From contig NZ_VEBF01000002.1 in the NCBI RefSeq assembly GCF_007676705.1, forward strand, positions 806,001 through 870,000: 64,000 nt of DNA. The letters run 5' to 3'. The stretch comes from Paenibacillus xylanexedens. GTDB lineage: Bacteria; Bacillota; Bacilli; Paenibacillales; Paenibacillaceae. The position numbers were made by a program, and so were the translations under genes. Positions 47,736 through 59,700 of this stretch are shown here, one piece after another. Under the pieces are notes generated by a model, which ran no database searches, had not been told where the DNA came from, and worked only from the letters and a program-made list of their open reading frames with translations. The number at the start of each line of letters is the position of its first letter. The stretch's first letter is position 1.

Positions 47736-50700
47736 TTAGTGTATCACAGAATCTTTCCAATGGTTCATCTGATTCAGATGATCAATAAGAATATGAGGCT
47801 CCTCCACAATATGTTCGAATAACCTCAGATACTGATTGGTAAACTGCTCCATATCCTCCCGGGTGAAACTTGCCACCCGATAGTCAAAGTGGATACTGAA
47901 ATGTTCTCCAACTTTCTGAGCTGTAACATAGATCTCATACTCACTGAACTTCCATTCATACTTGAATGGAGTAATCTGAATTTCAGAAGTTTCTACAGAG
48001 CGCTGAGCAAAATTGTTGAGGTTAAACATGGTATCAAACAGCAAATCCCCATCGGGTGCAGAAGAGAAACCTGCATCTTCCATCATTTTTTCAAATGGAT
48101 AATCCTGATGATCAAATGCATCTATTTGGTTAGCCTGGAGCTTAAGAAGATATTGGTGATACGTATCACCTGTTGATATTATATTTCGCAAGGGAATTGA
48201 ATTAATAAACAAACCAACCGTGTCCTGCAATTCAGGTCTTCTTCTGCCAAATGCATACGTTCCTACAATCAGGTCCGTTCTCTCCGTCTTCTGATGCAAC
48301 GTAAGCAGATATACCGAAAATAAAATAGCGTAGTCCGTTAAGCTTGAATCATGGAGCTTTTCTCTAAGTTGTACGAGATGGCTTTCAGGTAGCTTCACAA
48401 CTATCTGATCTCCCACATAAGAAATGATATCCTTGTCACTTACACGTTCGCTACTTACCGTAAAAGGTTCGTAGCCGCGAAGTACTTCCTTCCAGAAGAT
48501 TTGGGATTCTGCATATCCTCCCCGATCAAGCCTGTCCCTTTGCCAAACGGCATAATCTTTATATTGTAACTGGACAAGCGGAAGCGTTATCCCCTGATAG
48601 AGCTGAATCAACTCGTGCATCAGAATGCCTACGGATGTACCATCCGATATGGCGTGATGCATATCCATCAGAAGCACATGATCCTCTTCTCCCATATGGA
48701 GAAGCTTCGCACGAAGAAGTAGTGGCCGTGCTGCATTGAACGGTTGAATAAAAGATTCCATGATACGTATTCTGTCTGACTCTGACTCAACGTTCTCTTG
48801 AATCAGGTCAAAAGGAGTCCTTTGGTGAATACGCTGAACCACTTGTCCTCCCTCGTTGTGCAATGAGGTACGCAGAGCTTCATGGCGTTCAATTAAAGCC
48901 CTAAAACTATTCTCCAGCCGCTTCGCCTGAAGTCTTCCCTTGATATGGAATGCCATTGGCATATTCCAATGATTATTGTCCTCGCTTGCTTCGAAACCGT
49001 AAGCTTGATAAGGCGTTGCAGGATAGGTGCTCTGTTCAAGTGCAGGCTGAATAGGCTCATATTCATCATGATAAAGGGCTGCTCCTTGCTGCTGGATGTA
49101 AGCGGCCAACAACTTTATCGTCGGATACTTAAATACATCCTGCAGATCTATCCGGATATGAAGCTGCTCTTGGATAAGTGTATTTAACATCATGGCTTTC
49201 AGTGAATGTCCACCGTGTTCAAAGAAATGATCCTCTGTACCTGCACGTTCAATGTCAAGTACCTCTGCCCAGATCAATGCCAAATCCTGTTCAAGCGCAT
49301 TTTGCGGGGCACAATAGCCACTCGTCAGTTGATTGACTGGCTCTGGCAGGGCTCTTCGATCTATTTTTCCATTGGAGTTGCGCGGCAGATTATTCAGAAA
49401 CTCAAATCTAGACGGGATCATATACTGTGGAAGCATTGAACTTAACTCTTGCCTGATATGAGCCAGTTGTTCCTGTGCAGCCTGTTCTTCCCATTGCAGT
49501 ACAACATAGGCCACAAGATAGGAATGGCCTTGTTTGTCCCGTTTGGGAACAACTACAGCCTCCCTCACTTCAGGTAGTGATATCAAGTGATCCTCGATTT
49601 CGGGAAGTTCAATGCGATTGCCACGAATTTTGACTTGCTGATCCAGGCGATCCAAATATTCCAGATTTCCATCAGGCAACCATCTGACCAAATCGCCAGT
49701 GCGATAAATGATCTCTCCAGGTGTAATAACACTTTCAATGAATCGTTCTGATGTCTGCGCAGGCTGATTGAGATATCCCAAGGCCAGGCCATCTCCACCA
49801 ACATAGAGTTCCCCTGGAACACCAATCGGCTGTCTTTGTCCCCAACGGTTAAGCACGTAGACTTTGGTATTGTGAACCGGACGCCCAATAGGTACATTCC
49901 GTCTATCTCTCAGCGTTTCATCCACAGTATAGGTTGCAGCAAAAACGGTCGTCTCTGTAGGTCCGTATCCGTTAGCCAATCGGTGTGGACCCAGATAATC
50001 CAGAGCCTTTAGAACATGACTTCGGGAGGCTGCTTCGCCGCCAAAAAACAGTTTGCGAACATGTGTCAGACTGGTCACATCATAATCCACAAGGGTATTG
50101 AACAGTGCAGCCGTCATAAAAGCAGAGGAAATCCGCTCTTCTTTCAGCGTTCTGGCAAGTTCAGCTGTGTGTACAACGTCCTCCCTGGGAATCAGCACCA
50201 GAACAGCCCCATTAAGCAATGCGCCAAATATTTCATAGGTTGATCCATCGAATGCATAGTTGGACAACTGCAAAACCCGATCTTCCGGCCCCATATCCAT
50301 GAACCCATTATTCACACTTGTTCTCATGATATTCCGATGCGTGGTGACGACTCCTTTGGGTGCACCAGTCGATCCAGAAGTGTACATGACATAGGCAGGT
50401 GAATCAGCCGTCCACGTTTGAACCCGGTTAGATACAACCTCTTCCTTGGCCATTTCACCCCATAAGCGTTCGTCTAGCAATATCGTTTGACCCTGAAAAT
50501 CAGGTACGCCCAGATTAACTTCAGATATCAATAGTTGGGCTTGGCTATCTCTCAGCATGTAGGCTAACCTGTCTTCCGGGAAAGTCGGATCAAGCGGTAC
50601 ATATACAGCTCCCACCTTCAAAATCCCCATAATGGATACGATCATGCCTATGGAGCGATTAGCCAGTAATCCTACCACTCCACCCGAGGCGATTCCCTTC

Positions 50701-53700
50701 AGTCGGAGTATCTCTGCAAGCTGATTGGCCCTCATCTCCAACTCCCCATAGGTTATCTCCTCCGTACCCATCACAACGGAAGGACGATCCCCATATTGCA
50801 GCACTTGCTTTTCAAACCTCTGTGATATCGTTTCTTCTCTCGGGTAATCTACGATCTCTCCTTCGAGACTTGCCAGGTGCAGCCTTTCCTCCGGAGTACA
50901 CATCTCAATCTTCATGATTTGCTCATAAGGGCGGATCACCATTTGCTGCAAAATATGTTCATAATGATGCATCATGCGCTCAATCGTTTCCGAAGAGAAC
51001 AGATTTTCATTATATTCAACGGTTAGGCTCAGGCCTCCAGCGTGCTCAACACTTCCCCATGTCATATCAAACTTGGGCTCACTCGATCCAGAAGGCATCT
51101 GACGTATGGAGATCGAACTCGCTTCAGGTGATGAGTGCTCCATGTTCTGCAACACAAACATCGTATCAAATAGTGGATGGCGGTTCAGTTCTCTGGGCAA
51201 TGCCAGCTGTTCAATTAACTCCTCAAGAGCATACATCCCATGTTCGTAGCCCTGCAGCAACTGGGTGTGAACCTGTTGAATGTATCTCTCTACTTCGATC
51301 TCTCCCTTGGGCCTCAATCTCAATGCCAAAGTATTCACGAACATGCCAACCACGGATGCAGTATCTGCATGTTCCCGCCCGGCTGTAGGTACACCGATGA
51401 TGATATCCTCCTGTCCGGCATATTTGGACAACAGGATGGAATAGCCCGCCATCATTACCGTATACAACGTTGTTTTATTCTCTTCTGCCTGCATCTGCAG
51501 CTGTTCAGTCAGCTCTGTTCCAAGCTGCATCTCTACTCGTGCCCCAGTAGCTCTATCCGTTCTGCCATAGGAATTGTCATAAGGAAGATTCAGCACCGAG
51601 AGTTCACCTTGGAATTGATTCAGCCAGTATTCCCCACTGCTTCGATAGCTTTCTGCGTTCTTCTGTTCCTGTTCCCAGACAGCATACTCCTTGTACTGAA
51701 CAGGAAGCGGCTCAAACTTTTGTTGTTCATACAACTGAAACAGTTCACTGAAGATAATACCGGTCGATGTACCATCAGAAACAATATGGTGAGTATCCAC
51801 AACCAGAATATGCTTATTTGCTGAAGTACTTAACAAGCCTGCACGAATAAGCGACTTGTGATCTCTGAGGTTGAAGGGGCGAATGAACGAATGAACGTAC
51901 GTCTTTGTATCAGTTGTAGCTGTTTCCTTCCGTTCAGCCAATGCACGCTCCATCCTCCACTCCAAGTCTGCTGCAGGCCATATACGCTGTCTGAGATCCC
52001 CTTGAACAAGTTCAAAAGACGTACGCAAAGATTCATGTCTATGGATCAGGGAGATAAAAGCTTCCTCGAGTCGCTCAGCAGAAAGTTCACCTTCAATTTC
52101 AAATATCATTGGCATATTGTAGCTGGTACTCTGCTGATCCATATGCTGAAGGAAAAATAGTCTCTTCTGAGCCGACGAAGCAGGATAGGTATCTTGAACC
52201 GTCACAGGTTGCAGCGATGCATAACGATGGGTCCCTCTAGCTTTTTGAATAAACTTGGACTGATCCAGCACGGAAGTGTAAGTAAACACATCCTGTACCG
52301 TCAACTTTACATCAAAAGCTTTATGGATCTGGGCAATAAGAGACATAGCCTTGAGAGAATGTCCTCCCAGTTCAAAGAAATGGTCGTGAATGCCCACTCT
52401 TGATAACCCCAGAACATTGGTCCAAATTTGGGCCAGTTCAGCTTCGAGCGGATTGGTTGGTGCAACATAACTCTCGGTTAACAGGGGCTGTGGATTCGGA
52501 AGCATTCTCTTATCCACTTTGCCATTACTGGTGAGCGGAAAAGAGTCAAGCAAGGTGTATGTTGAAGGCACCATATAATCTGGAAGATCGTGAAGCAACT
52601 GTTCCCGAATAATACCCGCCAGCCTAGGCTCAGATGTCGAATGAGGAACGATATATGCTGAGAGAAAGGAGTGCCCTTGCTCATCCCGTCCAGATGTTAC
52701 CATCGCCTCTTTAACCTCCGGCAATACAAGAAGCCTGCTTTCAACCTCTGTCAGCTCCACTCGATTGCCACGAATTTTGACCTGCTGATCCAAACGATCC
52801 AGGAATTCCAAGTTTCCATCAGGTAACCACTTCACCAAATCTCCTGTACGATAGAGTCTTGTTCCTGACTTCAGCGGATTCTTACCAAATCGCTCTTCCG
52901 TCAATGCTGGTTGATTCAAATAACCCAGTGCCAGTCCTTCTCCTCCGATATAGAGTTCTCCGGGTACCCCAATTGGCTGTCTCTTTCCCCACGGATTAAG
53001 CACATATACCTGTGTATTGTGAACTGGGCAGCCTATAGGCACATTGCTTCTGTCCCGCATACTCTCGTCCACAGAGAATGTTGTTGCAAAAACAGTCGTT
53101 TCCGTTGGGCCGTAACAATTAATAATGCGATGGGGACCAAGATAATCCAGTGCCTTCAGGACATGTTTTCTGGAACCGGGCTCCCCACCAAAAAACAGTC
53201 TTCGCACATGTTTCAGACAACTCAAGTCGAAGTCTACCAGCGTATTAAACAGAGCCGTCGTCATGAAGACAGTTGTAATTCGCTGTTCATCCAATGTACG
53301 GGCCAGTTCTGTAATATGCAGCATGTCCTCTCTGGAAATCAAGATAAGCGCGGAACCATTCAGCAAAGCTCCGAAAATGTCATAAGTCGATCCGTCAAAA
53401 GCATAATTGGACAACTGCAGTACCCTATCCGTAGGCATCATGTCAATGAACCCATTCCCGATACTGGTTTTCATAATGTTACGATGTGTGGTTACGACTC
53501 CTTTTGGTTTCCCGGTTGAACCCGATGTATACATCACATAAGCTGCATGATCCGGTTGGGATTTTTGATCCGACTCGAACTCTTCATTAAAAGGTCCACT
53601 CCAGCACTGTTCATTTAACACCATCGTTTTCCCAGAAAAGCCGTGAACTGCTCGACCTTGTTCAGCAATGAGCAATTGTGCCTGGCTATCTTCAAGCATG

Positions 53701-56700
53701 TAGGCCATGCGCTCTTGTGGAAAACCCGGATCAAGTGGAACGTATGTGGCTCCGGATTTTAGAATGCCGAGAATGGACACGATCATTCCCATAGAGCGAT
53801 CCGTTAACAATCCGACTCTGTCTCCCGGACGAACCCCTTCCTGTTTTAACGTTTCAGCCATCCGTTTAACATTCATACCCAGCTCACTATAGGTCATGCT
53901 CAGGGAGCCCATGATCAACGCAGGACGATCTCCGTGCTGTCTCACTTGTTTTTCAAACCGCACTGGTATTGTTTCTTCTCTTGGATAATCAACAACTTGT
54001 CCTTCAATCTTCTCAAAGTACAGGCTTTCCTCCAATGTACACAATTCAATATCGTTGAGACTCAGATTGGGATCGTTGACCATCTGTTCAAGAATGTACG
54101 CATAATGGGAAGACACTTGTTGGATCCTGGCATGGGAAAACAAGTCGGTATTATATTCAATCGTCATGGAGATGTCTTCTTTCAACTCATGTCCAGCCCA
54201 AGTCATCTCAAACTTGGATCGCCCTGTTGTTGTCTCCATCTGATCAATATTTAGCTGATCCGCCTTTAACTGAGCCATGTTCATGTTCTGTAGTACAAAT
54301 AACGTTTCAAACAGGGGATGACGACTCGGCTCCCTGACCATTTGCAGATGATCCAGCAGCTCTTCAAGTGGGTACAGCGCATGATTGGAGCAATCCAGTA
54401 CACGTTGCTTCAATGATGCCATGTACCCTGCAACCGTAAGTTCCGGCTTGATTTCGCTGCGCAAAGGCAACGTTTTAACAAACATCCCCACCATGGAAGC
54501 CGTTTCGACATGATCTCTGCCTGCGATCGGTGTACCCACAATGATATCTTCCTGTCCGCTATATTTGGATAGCAGAATGTAATATGCGGCTAACAGCGGT
54601 ACATACAAGGTTGTATCCTGGCTCGCCGCGAGATCGGTCAGGCGCTTGGCAAGAACGTCACCCAGCAGGAATGTATGCTGCGCTCCTTCATAGCATTGTA
54701 CTCGTGGACGCACATTCTCCAGAGGGAAGTCCAATACCGGCAGCTCTCCCTCATACAGTCGATGCCAATAATCACGAGCAGCACTGTAGGCTTCCGTTGA
54801 TCGCTGTAGCTGCTCATAGGCAGCGTAATCTTTATACTGTTTTTGCAGAAGCGGCAGCTCTTCATCTTCATATATTCTGAATAACTCGTCGTACATAATC
54901 GCTGTTGATATCCCATCCGAAACGATATGGTGAACATCCAGCAATAATAGATGCTGCGTATCCGATTGCTTGCGGACATAAGCTCTAAACAAGCTTGGAG
55001 CTGACAAGTCAAAAGGAAAAATACATGATGTAACCCATGACGCCTCGTCATGATCTATAGACCCGTATTGTGATGTGCCATTATTTACTTCTGTCATAGC
55101 AAGTTTCCAGTCCAGTTCGTCCAGCGCGTGTACCTGTTGTCTAACCTCATCATCTTCCACCAAGAAAGAGGTTCGTAAGGACTCATGGCGCTCAATCAAC
55201 TGAAGCAGAGCGTTTTCGAGTCGTTCAATATTCAGATGACCTTCAATTCGTAATACCATGGGCATATTATAACTGGTACCCATATTTTCATTTTGCTGAA
55301 TGATATACAATCTTCTCTGAGCAGAAGTCACATTATAACTTTTATCCGGATTCACAGTAGGGAGAGAGACATGCCTGTGAAGCTTGTCGTTCCCCTGGAT
55401 AAGCATTGCCTGCTCCCGAATGGTAGGATGGCTGAAGATATCCTGAAGGCTTAGCTTTACATCAAACTTCTGGTGTATTTTGGCTACTATGGTCATCGCT
55501 TTAAGCGAGTGTCCTCCAAGATCGAGAAATGATTCCAACATACCCGGAAAATCCTTCCCGAGAACTTCGGACCAGATATGCTGCAACTGCTCTTCATACG
55601 GGTTCTCAGGCTGTATGACCTCCGCCGTATTCCATTTAGCCGAAGGCTTGGGAAGAGCAGCATGATCCACCTTACCATTGGATGTCATCGGTATGGTGTC
55701 CACAATAAGAATAAATGCAGGAATCATATATTCCGGAAGTGACTGTCTCAATTCATCCTTCCACTTAGAAACCAGATCGGAGCTGTCCATTTGCTTCGTA
55801 GCAAGATCTTCGGGCACTACATATGCACAAAGAAGGGAACCCTCGCCACGCTCCTCTTTGCGCGCAATTAACACTGCTTCATTCACGGAGGGAATTTCTT
55901 TCAATCTGGTTTCAATCTCACCGAGTTCTATCCGGTTGCCCCGAATTTTGATCTGATTGTCCATTCTTGCCAAGTACTCCAGTTGGCCATCCTCTCTCCA
56001 AACCACTAAATCTCCTGTCCGATATATCGTTTCTCCAGGGACAAATGGATCTGGAACAAAGCGCTCTTCCGTCAAACCGGGCTGGTTCAGATATCCTTTC
56101 GATACACCTTCCCCCCCGATGTACAGCTCACCAGGAACCCCTATAGGCTGCAATTGGTTCCATGGATTAAGCACATATAGTCGTGTATTGTGTATCGGCC
56201 TTCCGATGGGAACCCGTGCATGTTGACGCAAACTGTTTTCAACCGAATATGTCGCAGCAAAAACAGTGGTTTCTGTCGGTCCGTACCCATTCACAACACG
56301 ATGCTCCCCCAAGTAATCCAGTGCTTTCAGTACATGTTTAATCGATGCGCTCTCTCCACCAAAGAATAGTTTTCTCACATGCTTGAAGCACGTAACGTCA
56401 TAGTCGACCATCGTATTGAACAATGTCGTCGTCATAAAGGCCGACGTAATTCGTTGTTCATCCATCGTTCTGGCCAGTTCGGCAGCATCGAGTAACGTAT
56501 GTTTGGCGATTAATAGGAGTGATGCACCATTTAATAGTGCCCCGAAAATCTCATAGGTTGAGCCATCGAATGCATAATTGGATACTTGAAGTACCCGATC
56601 GGCAGGGGATAGTTCACTGAAGCCATTGTGAATGGCTGTCTTAATAATATTTCGATGACTGGTCATAACCCCTTTGGGCTTACCGGTCGAGCCCGAAGTG

Positions 56701-59700
56701 TACATCATATACGCTGTTGCTTCCGGTGGGATTGCTGGCAACTTCCAATTTCTGATCTGTTGCTTCGTCCTTGCTGCCTCTTGAAGTATTACATCAAGTG
56801 ACAGATGATGTGTTGTACATCCAGCCATAGTTAATTCATTGGCTGTGATCAGCCAATTGGCCTTGCTGTCTTCCATAATGAAACGCTTGCGTTCTTCGGG
56901 AAAGGAAGGATCAATAGGAATATACATAGCACCTGTCTTGAGAATCCCAAAAATAGCTATGATCATTCCCAAAGAACGATCTGTCAACAGACCTGCAACA
57001 TCTCCTTGCTTCATTCCTTTTTCCATCAGTACGCGTGCAAATTGATCTGTTACTTCGTTGAATTCCCTGTATGTCAAGCTCTGATATTTATCCATGACCG
57101 CAATCTGATCAGGAGTTCGGGCAGCCTGCTCCTCAATTGCTGACGAAATACTGGATTGACGTGGATATTCTGCCTGAGTTTCATTCCAAGCAAGCATAGC
57201 GGATTGCTCATCGTTCGTTAACAAATGGATTTCCTTCAGCCTCATGAAGCGGGCATCACCCATTTGTACAAGTATGTTTTTGAAGTGATCAATCATCTTC
57301 AGAATGGTTGACTCTTTATAGATGGAGGAAGCATATTCCACTGTCCAGTTCAAGCCATGGCGATCCTCTTGGCATCCCCATGTCATATCAAATTTTGCAT
57401 GATTCCAGTCCCACTCCGCAGCAGTAAATGTAGTTCCCGTCAGTTGGATTGGGTGAATATCCATATTTTGCAGTACAAAAAGGGTATCAAACAACGGATG
57501 CCGGCTAAGATCCCTTGACAGTTGAAGATGCTCAAGCAGGTCCTCCAGAGGGAACTCTCCATGCTCTTGCGCCTCAACAAAATTGGACTTCACCCGACCT
57601 ATGAATTCATCCACTGTGAGTTCACCTGGCACCTGATTACGCAGGGCCAGCGTATTGACGAACATGCCTACCATAGGCTGAACATCTTCGTGATATCTTC
57701 CGGCTGTGGGTGAACCGACCACAATATCCTCTTCTCCGGTATATTTGGATAACATGATATTATAGGCAGCCAGCAAGACAACATATAGTGTGGTTTTATG
57801 CTTAGCAGCAAGACTTTTTAGGCGATCCGTGAGCTCAGATTCAAGTTGAAATGAGATCGAATGCCCCTCATAAGATCGAACGGAAGGCCTGATATAATCA
57901 GGTACAATCTCTGTACTCGGGAGTTCACCTTCGAATTGAGCACACCAGTATTTCCGATTATCCTCATATCTCTGACTTGTTCGCTCATTCTGTTCGTATA
58001 CGGAGTAGTCTTTATAGTGTAGATTTACGGGTGACAACTCTTCGCCCTCGTATAACCGGGTCAGTTCTTTATAAATGATTCCGGTGGATACACCATCAGA
58101 TACGATGTGATGAATATCAATGAACAAGAGACTTCGATCGGATGTGACTTCAGCAAGGGCTGCACGGATCAACGGACCGGTTGAAAGATCAAATGGCTGT
58201 ACAAATGTCTCAAGATGTGAGGCAATCATCGTTTTTTGATCATACAGGATATCGGTGCTGAGATACGCTCCCTCTTGTTGCTCTTGCATCTCATAGTAGA
58301 TTAGACCCCAGCTTAATTCCGCGGGTTCCAGAATATGTTGCCGCAAGTGTTCACCAGACCAGATGAAACGCGTCCTTAGAACCTCGTGCCGTTGTATAAG
58401 CTGTATGAAGGCCTTCTCAAGCTTATCGCGGTTAAGCTTACCTTCAATCTCCAGTACCATCGGCATATTGTAGCTGGTCTCCAATGGAGCCAGCTGTTGT
58501 GCAATGTAGACTCTTTTTTGCGATGCGGATACTGGGTACGATTCTTGTACTCCCGCGGCAGGAATAGCCTTATATACACTTTTGCGAGAATTTTCAATGC
58601 ATACAGACATGTCCCGCAGTACTGCTGCACGGAACACTTCATGCAAGGAAAGTTTTACGTCCATCTCCTTATGTATTTTGGCTACCAGCATCATAGCTTT
58701 TAACGAGTGCCCCCCAAGTTCAAAAAAGTGATCCCCGGCACCTGGTTTAATGCCCAATACATCTTCCCAGATCTGAGCCAGCTTCTGTTCGGTATCTCCA
58801 GACAGTGGCTGATTTTTGGTTTGACCCATCACCTTTGGAATAGGAAGGTTTTTCCGATCGATTTTTCCATTCGAATTAAGCGGAAATGCACGAAGAATCT
58901 GGAATTCAGCAGGAATCATATATTCTGGTAAACGGGCTCTCAACGCCAACTTCCAATCCTGAATTTGCTGATTCTGCTCCACATGAGCCTCTGCATATTG
59001 AACGGGGATGATATATGCACTTAAGTTGGAACTCCCCTGCGCATCCTGCCATGTTGTAACAAGAACATCTTCCACTCCGGAAAGAGCCCTCATCTTCTCC
59101 TGCACCTCTCCCAGCTCAATGCGGTGACCCCTGATTTTGACCTGATGATCCTTACGGTCTACAAACTCCAAATTTCCATCAGGCAGACGTTTAACCAAAT
59201 CCCCAGTTTTATACATTTTCTCATTCGGAGCATATGGGTTATCTACAAAGCGTTCCAGCATCAATTCTGGAGCATTCAGGTAACTGGCCAACCCTTCACC
59301 GCCAATGTATAATTCTCCCGTCACACCAATAGGCATTGGATTACGTTTGGAGTTCATGACATAAGCAGTGGTGTTGTGGATTGGTTTGCCTATGGGTACG
59401 AGATCAGGCCGCGTAATCGGATAATATGTCGCATAAACCGTCGTTTCTGTTGGCCCATACATGTGCAATAATCGTTCTGGTCCCAAGACAGCAAATGCTT
59501 TGTTCAGATGCCTGATTGAAGCTTTCTCACCGCCAAACAGAAGATGTCTTACCTTGCTGAAACAGCTCGGGTTCCAATCCACCATCGTGTTAAATAGCGC
59601 AGTTGTCATAAAAGCGACCGTAATTTTTTCCTTGGTGAACATATCGGCAAGCGAAGCTACACTCTGCATCTGTTCTTCAGTAGTCAGTACAAGCGTCGAG

